A DNA stretch of 64,000 nt from Isoetes taiwanensis (lineage: Eukaryota > Streptophyta > Lycopodiopsida > Isoetales > Isoetaceae). Position numbers and translations under genes: made by a program. The DNA is taken from contig JAJEKV010000017.1 in NCBI GenBank assembly GCA_021234155.1, positions 4,124,792-4,188,791 on the forward strand, in the 5' to 3' direction. Of the stretch, positions 33,198 through 45,281 are shown piece after piece. Under the pieces are notes generated by a model. That model searched no databases, was not told the origin of the DNA, and saw nothing but the letters and a program-made list of their open reading frames with translations. The first letter of the stretch is position 1. Each line of letters opens with the position of its first letter.

Positions 33198-35213
33198 AGC
33201 AAAGTGGCATTGTGTATCTCATAGTCAATTTGTCTCAATGAACGTAAAAAGTCACAGGAGCACTATGGTATAATATCCTTGTATTTTCTATTATGTATAT
33301 AGCTCGCCTCTTTTTACTCTAGTCAATATTTTTAGAGGTAAAGTTTGGAGTCATCTTTTGACTTTGCCATTTGTTATTCAATCGTATCAAAAGCGACTAA
33401 CAAGACCTTGAAAAGCGACAAACTAAAGTTTGAGGTCTTTTATATCCTATGTGAACAAGCATCCCCGGGGGGTTCACTTATAGTAAGGGGGGTATGCCAT
33501 GTGCGTGCATAGGGTGATCAAAAACACCCCCGTATACGATTTCTTGAAAGGCAAATTCGACCCCTTCCATAACTTTCATTTCATTTTTCATTTCATTTTT
33601 GGATTGCCCGAAGGGCAATCCCTAGGGCTGGTGAGGCTTGTGGGATATTCTAGGAATGTTCAAAGTGTGAGGACGAGATTTGTGCTCAGCCTGGAATGTG
33701 TGAGGGATATGCCATCCCAATGGCCAAAGATGGGGAGATGTTGAAACAACAATAGTTGCTAAACTCAATTAGATGGAATATGCTACGGTGTAATAATTCG
33801 GATTTGTGCTCGCATGCAGCTTGTCGAACCATGAACCATGAACCATGAACTAGCTACTTCTCAAGAACCATGAAGAGAAACTCCCACTTCATGAATCCGA
33901 GATTTGTGAGGACGAGATTTGTGCTTGCATGCAGCTTGTCGAACACATGAAATCACCAATGATTCGAAGAAGCAGTTAGATTTTTCGCCAACGTTTCCAA
34001 GTTATGTCCTATGTTTTTTTGGTCGATCCTTGCCTAAGAAGGAAAGGAGCAGTTGGTTTAGGTCTTTAATCATTCCATGGTTGCAAATATGGAACCGGGG
34101 CTTCTACCTCTTCAAATCTTCATAGTATGCAGGAGTCCATCAAGCTGCTGCCTCCTAATTCCATTTAAGCCAAGCTTGGAATTACTATGAAGATCATCCT
34201 CTGGAGCGGCTAGCAGAAGTCGGGATTCCTAGATGGAAATCGTAAGCTTTGATTCTTTTTTTTTTTGTAGGGGTAAATGTCTTGCACTTGGGGATTATCT
34301 AGAAGCTGGAGAATTACTACACTCTGCACCCTTAACCAAAAGCATTCAGATTTGGCCAATAAGAGTTTGCAAAGATTTTGGCTGAGACAATGCATCATGT
34401 TTGTTCACCTTTCTTACAGTTAAAAACTTTTGGAAACGAAGTTTGTACTAGAACCCAAGGGCATTTGTTTGGTATCTATGTTCAATGGCAGCTTCGTTCT
34501 CGAATTTTAGTTCGTTGCAGCAAAACCATGCTTTCTTATTTGGAAAATGACATGGACTCCTACCTTACCAAATGCTCATAAGTTGTGCTTCAAGCCAGGT
34601 ACATGCAAAACAATTTTGAAATTGTCAAAGTTAAGCTGCACCTTTGCCTTTATGAAGGGCATGGAAGAAAATGGGATGTCTGATATCTTTTGCATTTGAT
34701 CAATGCACCCCATGGATGATGTATATCAGGATTACACTTTGCATCAATGAAACCAGGAAAGAACTATACTTTGCCATTATAAGCATTTGGTCCTTTATCT
34801 TTGGCATTGTGCCTTTGATTACATTTGCAAATGCTTTTTACAAAATTTTGGTTTGGGAAAAAAAAAGTTTTAATCAAAAATGAGATTTTTACGAGAGGTT
34901 TTTACCAAATTATTGCATGTAATATCTAAGTCACTGAAAATAGAAAAAGAAGAAAAGCACTAGAGAGATAATAGCATTTGTTTCTACGCTCATAACTTGA
35001 GCTGCAGAGGTCAGATTAAGATGATCTTGGGCGGCTCTTTAGAAAGCTTATGTAAGAGAGCTTTTCATTGGCATATGATTTGACCAAGATCTATCAAAAT
35101 AGATACCTGCTTCTGTATTTTTCAATTCGGAGACTCCGTTTTGAGTGTTTTTGTTGCGTTGGAAAGCTCCCCCTGGGATTTTTTTGATCGTGTATGATAT
35201 GCTCATATTTGGT
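33198..35213. other. Spacer with small local duplications
   Basis: No gene is supported. GATTTGTGCTCGCATGCAGC occurs at about 33,800 and again with one change at 33,915. GAGGACGAGATTTGTGCT occurs at about 33,668 and 33,905. ACCATGA is repeated at 33,826-33,853. Confidence 0.5.
33596..33658 (+). repeat. Dispersed short repeat with palindrome, copy 1
   Basis: GATTGCCCGAAGGGCAATCC followed by CTAGGGCT, GGTGAGGCTTG and GGGATATTC is repeated at 38,313-38,378. The core TTGCCCGAAGGGCAA is a perfect inverted repeat. Confidence 0.8.
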
Positions 35214-35222
35214 TAAGTTTTA
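35214..35222. repeat. MITE target duplication, left copy
   Basis: TAAGTTTTA, identical to 35,661-35,669. Confidence 0.85.
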
Positions 35223-35660
35223 GGGAAAATTCCAGGTATACCCCTCAAATTTATAAATATTCCAAAATTACCCCTAGAAACAGGGTATTTGGCTCAAATG
35301 GCAATACTTTCTTGTGATCAACCAATGAAAAAAGTGCCCTTTATAAAACTTGTAGATGAGAGTGAAAGCTATCCAATAGCAGTAGAATCCGTCTAAAACG
35401 GAGTTGGATTTTTAAGTTATAGTGTTTTAAATAAGTGCTATAAAAAAATAACGTAAATGAGCATAACTTGTGAATTTCAACTCCAATTTCAATGATTTGA
35501 AGTTCTTGGGAAGATCTTATTCTAATCTATAATATTCATGACAAAACTTTTGAATTTGAGGAGCAACGAAAACTCCATTACCATTTTTCAAAAATGCTCT
35601 TCATCTGGAGGGTAATTTTAGGATTTTTGCAAACTTTAGGGGTATATTTGGAATTTTTCC
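35223..35660. mobile_element. Mutator-type MITE with 9-bp target duplication
   Basis: The 438-bp element has terminal inverted repeats of roughly 55 bp. The left end is GGGAAAATTCCAGGTATACC and the right end, inverted, is GGAAAAATTCCAAATATACC. Both continue into CCTCAAATTT/CCTAAAGTTT and AAAATTACCC. TAAGTTTTA directly flanks it on both sides (35,214-35,222 and 35,661-35,669), a perfect 9-bp duplication typical of Mutator-like elements. There is no transposase, so it would need one supplied in trans. Confidence 0.9.
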
Positions 35661-35669
35661 TAAGTTTTA
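35661..35669. repeat. MITE target duplication, right copy
   Basis: TAAGTTTTA, identical to 35,214-35,222. Confidence 0.85.
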
Positions 35670-37689
35670 TAGGCAAAAATAGCAAATTTCCGGGTGGCTT
35701 TGGGGGTTTCATACCCCACTACTTGATTCTCTGCCAAGCTGATCATTATGATCATGTCCTTTGTCCTGTATCATAAACAGTGTAGTAAACTTTTATGAAG
35801 ATATTGAAGAGATGATGTTACTGTGAACGCATTTTGTATTGGAAAAAAAAATTGCTACTTTTTATTTTTGTTTTGCTACTCCCCTTTTTTTTGAGTGGCA
35901 AGCAAACTGCATTGAATCCCAAACCAAAATTGTATTTAAGTTTGTTGTGATTTAGTTAGAAGTAGTCAATTCTCTTGCTACAAAGTAGAGTTCATAGGGT
36001 ATGATGCTCGTATACTAATTTGGATTAGCTAACTTAATTGTGTTGTAGTTCTCTGCTTACTTGGAGTACAAACTATTGTCTACTGTAGAGTAGAAAGATG
36101 TGTACATCTTGAAAAAGCAATTTTCATTCTTTATGCATGAAGATTTGCTGAAATGTTTATTTTGAAGTATGCATGAATGATGATAGGTTATATTTCTGAA
36201 ATACATATGGTAAATATGTCAATTCAGGGAAAAGACATATTGCAACCATAGTTTTGCAGTCCATTAGAAATATGGGTGTAACTGTTAAATGCAAAGTCCA
36301 TTTTCTAAGAAACAACATCATCTATTGGATGGCTTCTGTTGGATGGCTTACTGAAATGTCAGATGTATATATTCTAAATTCTTAGTTTAAAATACCGTTG
36401 ATTTCATGTAAGGAACGTTGGTTTCATGAAAGGAACATGGCATGAGTGAGAAGCTTGCCTATTTCTTTGTTGAAAATTTGTTTTTGTTATTTTCTTAAGT
36501 CGAAAACTTTGTTTTGATTGGCTTTCACTAAATCTAAGAGGAAACCAAAGTGGAGCAAAAAAACAAGAGGATATAGCTTTATATTATTAAACAGTAGCCA
36601 ATGATTTCGTTCTATAGGCTTTGTCTACGTCATTACCTTGGATTATTTGCTATGTAATCTACATGGCTAAGCGCACCTGATGCAACAAAGAAAGACCTCC
36701 GTCTACACAGATACGATTGTTATGAGAACATAGGTCTGAGTGGGTCACTGTAATGTTGGTGGTGTCTATAATGAGAACTAATTAGAGTATCAGCTTTCAA
36801 ATGCACATAATATTTCAGTTGTTGAAGCCTGAGAAAGCTTCTGCAATGGTGCAGGATCCTCGAATACATGCTCAATTGTAGTTATATAGCATCGGTAATG
36901 AATTGACAGGATTGCTCAAACATGTAAGGTGAGTTCAATTTTGTTAGCTTCAAGATGCATACGTATTTGCCAGATACGTATGTTACAGTTGGTGTTTGCA
37001 CGAACCTTCTTAGTTAATTTTCTAATCTATAGTTTTGTCTATTTGTTCTACTCTATATACATAATCTTGCACCAATATTTGCACAGATCTGGCTACAACA
37101 GTTTGACCTACATGGCTGTAAACAGTTTAATCTACGCTGGACTTGTGCTTATTGAAATTCGAATGTTAGTGCATGGTTAGAGGTCTAAAGATGGATATAT
37201 TGACCGTTACGGACACAAAAAGATGAATAGTTATAGCTATATTGACTATTAGAAACCATATTTATGAGAATTGAGACAAAATTGTACTTATTTGTGCTTT
37301 ACTTTTGCAATGAATCCACTTTGCTCTAATTTTAAATTTTTTTGCAAAAACCATGTGTAGATATACTAGAATCTCAAAATCTACCGAAAACATTAGTATT
37401 GTCCAATAACTGACAACCATATTGACTTCTCACAATAAAAGGTTGAGCTAGGCATGTTTAAACTTTGCTTTAAAAATCTAAGGTTTCTACACGTTCTTTC
37501 TACACTTTGATGGTTCAAAATTTCAACAACATACCACTATTATTTTTTGGCATATTTAATACTGATTTTAGTTGCAATCATTGTAGAAGATAATAAGTTT
37601 TGCTTATAAGGTTGTCCTCATCGCTATGTCATTACCGTAAATTTATTTTTGAAACAAATAGTTGGCCATTCAACATGCTCAAAATGCCA
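35670..37689. other. AT-rich spacer, nothing recognised
   Basis: No coding region or element boundary is apparent on either strand. Confidence 0.4.
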
Positions 37690-37768
37690 AGTTGGGGGCT
37701 CTTAAAAGTCCCATAACCCGTTGGGTTCCCGTGGACGTAAAAATTTCTTATCTTATCTTATCTTATCT
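37690..37768 (+). mobile_element. Truncated LINE tail with (CTTAT)n
   Basis: GTCCCATAACCCGTTGGGTT and CCCGTGGACGTAAAAA followed by a (CTTAT)n tract (37,746-37,768) resembles the 3' end of the 32.1-33.2 kb LINE, but with a different pentanucleotide. It is probably a very short 5'-truncated copy of a related family. Confidence 0.6.
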
Positions 37769-37965
37769 GTTGCTGGCCTGCAATGTTCTAAGAAATATTT
37801 TGATAGAAAATCGCAAAAGCTTTATGGATTGTAGAAATCTTAAGGATATCTTAGCGAATCTAACGAAATTTACCTTTCACATTGGGTCGGCTTCATATTG
37901 TCCTGTTTCTAGATGAGCAATACAGACTATATAATCAGATTTTTTAAGATGCAGTAGAATCTATA

Positions 37966-38095
37966 ATTTACAACAAACTCAACAAGTTCTAACTATTCTA
38001 AGTAGTCCTATTAAAAGTCATTTATATATTTCTAGAATTTACAACAAGTTCAACAATTTTAACTATTTAAGTAGTTTTATTAAAAGTCATTTATA
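37966..38095. repeat. Tandem duplication, period about 71 bp
   Basis: ATTTACAACAA..TCAACAA...TATTAAAAGTCATTTATA occurs at 37,966-38,026 and 38,037-38,095. Confidence 0.75.
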
Positions 38096-38312
38096 GACAA
38101 TTGATATTATGCTAGAGTATTGTCTTTACTATACGCAGTCTCAAAAATCTATTTATTTCTATGTGCAAGATCTATTACAGGCATCCATCAACATACTAAG
38201 GTAGACGAGATGGACTCGATGTCATCACAATAGCTTGCTAAATGCTTTGTTCTAGAACTTCTTTGTTGGTTGGTTTTAGTTATGGAAAATATAGACTTTA
38301 TATCGTTCATCT

Positions 38313-38378
38313 TTTTGGGTTGCCCGAAGGGCAATCCCTAGGGCTAGAGGTGAGGCTTGAGGGATATTCCAGGAATGG
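38313..38378 (+). repeat. Dispersed short repeat with palindrome, copy 2
   Basis: Second copy of the 33,596-33,658 repeat. It lies directly before the first gypsy copy, so it may be the element's breakpoint or the remains of another sequence. Confidence 0.8.
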
Positions 38379-40103
38379 TCTCCCCCTGCTTGCAAACACT
38401 ATTCTCAACGCCTCATTATTTTCAAATGCCAGACAGCACTTATATCCACATTCCCTTTGGAGCAACATCGTTGCCTTTCCAGCCATCTTCTCCTCAGCAT
38501 GGTATGAGCTACCCTCATGTTTCTTTTGGCCCCCCTCATGTTCAAGAATTCCAGTCTTCTCCATCTTTTCAACCTTCTATTCAAGTCTACAATATTGGTG
38601 ATCTCAAACTGAATGAGGATGGCACCCACGGCATACCGCCAGCTGATGCCTCCCTCTCAGGACCTTCTGGTTTCACGGCCCCCATGCAACTACCTTGCTC
38701 TCAGCCTACGGCCGTACGTCAAAGTTTTATTCCTTCTTATGCTCCACCACCTTATACGTCAGTTCCTGTCCCATCATCTGTCCCTAATCTCAAGCTTACC
38801 TACCCAATTTTTGGGAATGCCAAGGGAAAGCCCCTTGATCAAAGTGCTCAAGCACATATGGAGGAATTTAAAGCTCTGGCTATCCTGAATGGTCACTCTC
38901 AGCCACAATTCAAGTTCCATATCTTCTCCACCACGTTGCGTGGCGCTCCTCATCAGTGGCTTATGGTCAACAAAAGCCATTGGAAATAGAACGGGCAAGA
39001 GATGAAGATTGCCCTCCTTTCACATTTTGGTACCACAGATGATGATCAACAGCAAAATTCTGATTGGAATTGGCTCTAACTGCTGCTATTCTACTTCAAG
39101 TTATGCGTCTAGTATCCATAATTTCAACAGCAAAATTCTGATACAATTTTCTATCTATGTCAGCTTCTTAAGCAACTCAATGACCTTCAACAACAACCCA
39201 TGGAGTCTGTCCATGATTTTACAGATCGTCTCCCTATCCTGGTTAGCAAGCTCAAAGAATACCCCACGCAGAGCCAGATCCTTGGTTTCTGCATGACCTT
39301 CCTCCTGTTATTCGTCTCATGATTGAGTACTTGCGCCCCAAGACATTGGACAAAGCTATCAAGTTAGTCAACCATTCTGTCAACGTGTCTTCCCGAAGCG
39401 ATCCTCTCACAGATCTTGCTTTCATGCCCCCGGTCATGGTTCCATAAAATACGGTCCAACCTCATCAGTTTGCTCCACCACAACGCAGTCAAATTTGGTG
39501 TCACATATGTAAGTACCAAGGCCACTTGGCCAATGAATGCAATTCTACTAATGGTTCTCCTCACTGCAAATGTTGCAACATGTGCAATCATGCTACTGAA
39601 GAATGCACACGCTCTCATCCAACACCTTTTCAACAAAAAATAGTTTTCCAAGTTCAAACAACGCTTCAACAATATCCACAGCAACAGCCATATCAGCAAC
39701 AGCAATATCCACAATCTCAACAACCTCAGTAATCACGAGGTCAAAACTCATGCACTCCGTTTGATCCATCCAAAGCTCAATGCTATCATTGTCAAGAGTG
39801 GGGTCACACCATCATAGCATTCCCACAACTTCCTCAGGTCCAAGTACAACTTCTAGGAACAAATCAAACTGCCTCAATCCACCTTACTATATATCAACTG
39901 TAGGTTGCCAATGGCAAACAGAGCCCTCGGCCCGTACTGAAGAAACCACCTCACGTGCCTCAACACAGCGACTCCAACAGGCGTCTCCATCTGCAGCCCT
40001 TGATCAACAGGCTTAAGAAGAAATCTATCAAGCCCTAAATCCTCCTGTTCAACAATCCAATTGGGTCGGTCTGGTCTCACACCAGCACCTGGGCACACGC
40101 CCC

Positions 40104-41213
40104 TTGATGATCATACCTTACGATACGCAACCTGCTTTTGCTGTTGACACTATTCCTCAAGAAGCACCAAAGATGGTCCATTTCGACCCCGATCTTGACA
40201 AGCTCATGCCTCATGTCATGCCTAAAGTTTGCCAAAATATTCTCAAGCTTATGCAAGCTGCTGAAGGATGCACACTCGCCAACATTCACGCCACCACACG
40301 CGCTCAGCAGCGTCAGGATACACCTTCTACGTCCAAGACCCCCTCATGCACTCAGCCGTATCTCAACATTGCTGCTGAAGTGGAACTCCTCAAGGAAATC
40401 TCTGCGTTGATGCCTCAAACACCCACAACATTGGATCCCGCTGATCCCTTTGCACGTGTTCTCTTGGAGTTACAAGAGGAGCTTGCAAAAATCAAAATCC
40501 CACTCAGTCTCTCTACTATACTAAAGCTATGTCCTGCACTCAAGGAACCGTTGCCACTACCCACCTTCTTGTCGGCGCGGTCGCCACTTCTACACCCACG
40601 GTTCATGCCATTGTTGGCAATCAATAGATTAATCAATAAATTAATTGATGGCGGTAGTGCTATCAACCTCATTACAGATAAACTTCGGAGACAATTGGGC
40701 ATAACTCAACTCTATCGTGCTCCTTATGACATCAAGCTTGCCAATGGCCACATCACACGACCTCAAGGCGTCACTCCTATTCTTCATATCAGTATTGGTG
40801 GTCTCAAATTCCCCTTGGAATTTTGTGTTTGGAAAGCTAGTGAGGATCCACGTGATTATGAAATGCTGGTCGGACGACCTTTTCTCTGCCAGGCTAAAAA
40901 CATTCACTACTGGGCTACTGATCAACTTGTCATCACTGATGGAACATTGAATGCCACGATGGATCTCAAAATTGGAAAACTTATCTCTGTTGAACACGTT
41001 GAATCATTGCTCTCTGATAGTGATTCGGAGGAGCTTCAAAATACTTATCAAGTCCAAACCCCTGCAGCTGGTCTACCTTTGTCTTCCTACCCTGAGTATG
41101 TTGATCCTTTGGGTGATATGAGTCTTAATCAGGACTACGTTGTGGCTTCCTTGCTTGATCCTTACCTTGCGCCTTGCAATTGCATGTGTGGACATCCACC
41201 CCGACATCGTTGA
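40104..41213 (+). pseudogene. Gypsy copy 1: gag C-terminus and protease fragment
   Basis: A 369-codon open segment of the decayed copy. It carries the DPADPF linker, the helical LQEELAKIKIPLS region and a retropepsin-like active-site motif (LIDGGSAINLIT, about residue 180). It ends in the GLPLSSYPEYVDP region that also ends the intact frame of copy 2. Two Cys occur where copy 2 has Arg (VCQNILKL, EGCTLANI). Upstream stops disconnect it from the rest of gag. Confidence 0.8.
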
Positions 41214-42209
41214 TGTTGCTACTGTCATCGAAGCAACCCTTAAGCGACGCTACTCAACAGCCTCTATTTTTCTCTACCCAAAGTGCTAAACTGCCTGTGG
41301 TATTCCAACCTCCTACTCATATCATCACAGACACGGAGGTCGTTCCGCATATTCAAACTTTGGAACTTGAAGTCATTGATTTAGGAGATGACTAACCAAT
41401 CTGACTGGCTGCTAATCTCCCCAAATTCAAGAAATTCAAGCACATCTTTGCGTGGAGTTACAAAGATTTACAAGGTATCAAGAAAGAATTGGAGGAACTC
41501 ACCATTCCTATCAAACCAGATGCATGCCCCATCTAGCAACGACAGTACAAGCTCAACCCCAATTATCGTGACCGCGTCAAAGCAGAAATAGATAAACTTA
41601 TGGCTGCTGGACTTATCTATGAGGTCAAACATTCTAAGTGGGTGAGCCCAATTGTTATTGCCCTCAAGCATAATGGCAAAATACGTATTTGCCTGGATTA
41701 CCGAAAGCTCAATATCGCCATGGAACGAGACCATTTTTCGCTACCCTTCACAGATCAAGTTCTTGAAGAAGTACAAGCCACGAGATGTACTCCTTTATGG
41801 ATGGCTTCTCCGGCTACAATTAAATTTCTATTAAAGCTGAAGATCAGTTAAAAACTGCCTTCACCACGCCGTGGGGCACTTTTGCCTACAAAGTGGTGCC
41901 CTGTGGATTGTTCAACTCTCCTTCTATTTTACAACGCATTATGCTTTCTATTTTTCAGGATTACTGTAAGTCTTCCAAGATGACTTTTCTGCTTACAGCT
42001 CCATGGATGATCATCTTGACAAATTGGAGTTAGTTTTTCAAAAGATGTGATAAATCTGGTATTAGTTTGAATCCGGAGAAGTGCACTTTTTGTGTCACTT
42101 TAGGTGTTCTTCTTGGTCACATTGTCACACTCTCATTCCTTGGCAAGGTCAATTATTATGCAACCTTCATTCTTGGACTAGCTGCCATTGCGGATCCCAT
42201 TCATAAACT

Positions 42210-43421
42210 ATGGGTGACGAATCCTCTTGGGTTTGGAATTCCCAGGCAGATGCAGCGTTTCAAAAATTAAAGGTCCTGCTCACTCAAACTCATGTTCTTG
42301 TTCCATCTCAATGGACAAACCATTTCGATGTCCATGTTGATGTCTCGGCTTTTGCCATTGGTGTTGTTCTTTCTCAAGAATATGATTCTCATACTAACAA
42401 GCCCATTAGATATGCAAGCAGGAAACTCAATCCTGCCGAGAAAAATTATTCTGCCACGGAGTATGAGGCCTTGGGACTCATCTTCTGTGTGCAACGGTTT
42501 CGTCACTATTTATTGGGTAGCAAAATTAAGTTCTTTGTTGATCATCAAGCTCTGCTCTATCTCATCAACAAAACCACACCCACGGGACGCATTGCCCACT
42601 GGGTACTGCTTCTCCAAGAGTTTGCTCCCTTTAAAACCATTCATAAGGTAGGCAAGTCTCACGTTGTGCCTGATTATCTTTCACGTATCCACACGGATGA
42701 CCAATCTACCGGCGTTTTTGATACTTTTCCTGATGCTCAACTCTTCTTGGTCACGACTACGCCCCATTGGTCTCACGACTATCAACAGTATCTTCTCTTT
42801 GGTGCACTACTGTCAGAAGACCCCATGCTCTCTCCTGAGAAACTCTGCCTATGCCATCAGCAGTTCCTTCTTGAAGTCCGTGACTATACCATGGTCGCTA
42901 GACACCTTTATAAGCGTGGCAAGGATATGGTTTTGCACAGGTGTCTTCTTCCTCATGAAGTTCCGGAGATTGTTCGCCAAGCCCACGAAGGTCTTGATGG
43001 AGGACATTTTAATGGTAATAACATGGCACCGAGAATTCTTCTAGCTGGCTATTTTTGGCCCACGCTGTTCAAAGATGCCCATACTCATGCACGCAACCGT
43101 GATGTCTATCAACGCGTGGGATGGCCCACGGCCCGTGATGCTCTACCCTTAACTCCAGTTGCCACGCCGTTACCCTTCAGCAAATGGGAAATGGATTTTA
43201 TTGGCCCCATGGATCCACCTGCGCGACACTCCCGAGCTCGCTACATACTTGTTCTCACGGATTATGCAACTAAATGGGCGGAAGCCTGTGCACTTCCTGA
43301 TAACATTGCTGCCAGCACGTCCAAGGTCCTTTATACACATGTCAGCATACGCTTCGATTGCCCCACGGAACTTGTTAGTGACCGCGATGTTCATTTCGTT
43401 AATCAGATAATCAAGAATTGA
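42210..43421 (+). pseudogene. Gypsy copy 1: RNase H-integrase fragment
   Basis: A 403-codon open segment. RNase H starts near residue 25 with HVDVSAFAIGVVLSQ and continues through FVDHQALLYLINK. The integrase part has KWEMDFIGPMD (first catalytic Asp) and ELVSDRDVHFVN (second catalytic Asp), then ends in a stop. In the zinc region NRDVYQRV replaces the expected Cys-x2-Cys. The reverse transcriptase upstream is split over other frames, so no full polyprotein is possible. Confidence 0.85.
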
Positions 43422-43878
43422 TGGACTATTTGCATATTCATCATCGGAAGAGCACTCCTTATTATCCACAAGGCAATGACTTTGCTTAAAGTATCAACAA
43501 GACTCTCATTAACATTTTAAAAAGAATTTGTGACGCTTCAAGAACCGATTGGCAGGAAAAATTATCTACTGTTTTATGGGCCTACAACACTAGTTACAAT
43601 ATTGCTACAGGGTAGATACCATTTAAATTGGTTTATGGTCAAGAAGCTTTAATGCCTTTTAAGTTTATTTTCCCGTCTCTTCGTTTCCAACTTGCTACTA
43701 TATATGATCCTCCCACTGCTCTTCAAAGAGCGTGTTTATCTGTTACAACAATTAGATGAGCTTCGCAGAGATATCTATCTCAAAGTTCTTGTTGGGCAAC
43801 AATTACAAAAATTCTGGCATGACAAACACATCAGAACAAAAAACTTTCAAGGAAAGGGATTTGGTTCTTCTTTACAAA

Positions 43879-44701
43879 TGCCAGGTGGCGACAGATGCGA
43901 AGTAGGCGTTTGAGAGGCAAAATTTTGGCTAAGTCCCCAAACGGTAAAGGGAGAAGCAAGGAACGGTGGCGATGAGACGTAAGAGAATGATCGGATGTGA
44001 CAGCTGGCGAAAGGACACACATTAATGTTCGACGGGCGTGAAAAGAAGGAATGTCATTTAATGCTGGCAACTCGAAGTGGGATATCATTAAAACGAAGGT
44101 GTCAGAAGGTACCATGGCTAGATATGCGGCGGGAGAAAAGATTCTGGAATTAGAAAGAGCCTTGCATTGCGAACATGTTGGCGAAATTTCTGATTGGTCC
44201 ACGTCGACAGGGAGGTCCTCGGTTGGCTATATAAGACGAACAGTGGTGGAAGCTGAGACACTCGATGGCGCCGGTATGTCTGGCCGCCGATCGCACGACA
44301 AGTGCACTATGCCGTCTAACTGCCTGGAGTGGATTACTTGCAAGATGGATTGCTTGGACCTCTGGCGGTGCCACAACCGTGGCATTGCCATGGACGGGTG
44401 GTGTGCCGGGATGGCTGAGCATCCCGATCCCCATACCAACGGGATGGAGGTGATTCTCACTGCTACCGGGACCCCGAAAGCAGAATTACTACCACATCCT
44501 CAGTATCACCTCTCGCCCCAAACCCGAGTAGAGGGTTTTTCTCCTTAGGACTTAGTAGATAGGGCTCTCACCGCTTTTTGTAAATAGGGCTCGCCCATAG
44601 CGGAAATAGATGGGCTCTGCTCACATTTTGTAAAAATTTCACCTCTATAATATAAAGATGCCGCTTGTTAGTCACTATCTCATTTGTCTGCATGGTGCCG
44701 A
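43879..44701 (+). repeat. Possible LTR or solo LTR between the two gypsy copies
   Basis: Gypsy copy 1 stops abruptly at TTTACAAA (43,871-43,878) and a non-homologous segment begins TGCCAGG. It contains a TATA-like TATATAAG at about 44,226, then a long downstream part with ATATAAAG near 44,652. ACAAA occurs both at 43,874-43,878 and 44,702-44,706, as a target duplication would. However, the segment does not end in CA at that point, and the sequence beyond is not the continuation of copy 1. An alternative end at GTCTGCA (about 44,692) is followed by TGGTGCCG, which could be a primer site. Assignment is uncertain. Confidence 0.35.
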
Positions 44702-45281
44702 ACAAAGATCCGTGGATGATTGTCACTTTCTGTTGTATGAAATTGTTTGAGGCGAAAGCCATTAACTAGTGTAGGTAATGGGGTGTCATCTAATTCGGCC
44801 AGCTTGAAAACGCTGGGTTGCACTACTTGAACAATTTGATAAGGACCAAACCATCAAAACTTTAACTTGCCCTAAAAAATTTTTGTAACGGAATCATAAA
44901 GAAGAACCAAATCTCCTTCTTTGAATGTTTTTTGTCTTAAGTCGCTTTGTCATGCAATGATTTCTCGCTGTCAAGCCATGAAGAACACGAATGTAAGCAT
45001 CACGCCGGGTTCATCCAACTGTTCCAATTGATAAACCCTTTCCTTGAGTGCGATTAGATGGATTATGGGTCAGCAAGTTGAAAACGGAGAGTTGGAAGAA
45101 TGTATTCAAAAGGCATGAGAGCTTCTTGACCATAAACCAGTTTGAAAGGAGTGTGACCCGTAGCTATTTTGAAACTAGTGTTGTAAGCCCAAAGAACAAG
45201 AGGGCAACTTTTCCCCTTAATGCATGATGTGAAGCGTCACAAATTTTCTTGAGAACTGTGATGAGTGTTTTGTTGGTACTT

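Larger units (their letters stand above)
38386..43878 (+). mobile_element. Ty3/gypsy retrotransposon copy 1, decayed, plus strand
   Basis: Homologous in order and sequence to the minus-strand copy at 44,735-50,612. Gag-like sequence from about 38,400 (GKPLDQSAQAHMEEF at 38,832) leads to a damaged zinc region near 39,500-39,800. A protease motif LIDGGSAINLIT lies at about 40,645. Reverse transcriptase is at 41,600-42,200 (GLIYEVKHSKWVSPIVIALK, FQDDFSAYS). RNase H is at 42,300-42,700 (FDVHVDVSAFAIGVVLSQ). Integrase is at 42,880-43,880 (FSKWEMDFIGPMD, CPTELVSDRDVHFVN). Many stops and frame changes occur. About 30 codons are missing near 42,129, and the integrase zinc motif has lost Cys residues. 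Both ends are cut: no LTR or primer site at the left, and the frame stops at VLLYK at 43,878. Confidence 0.92.

Noticed and set aside
39874-41734. Minus-strand frames across gypsy copy 1
   Set aside because: They lie antisense to clear gag-pol homology on the plus strand.
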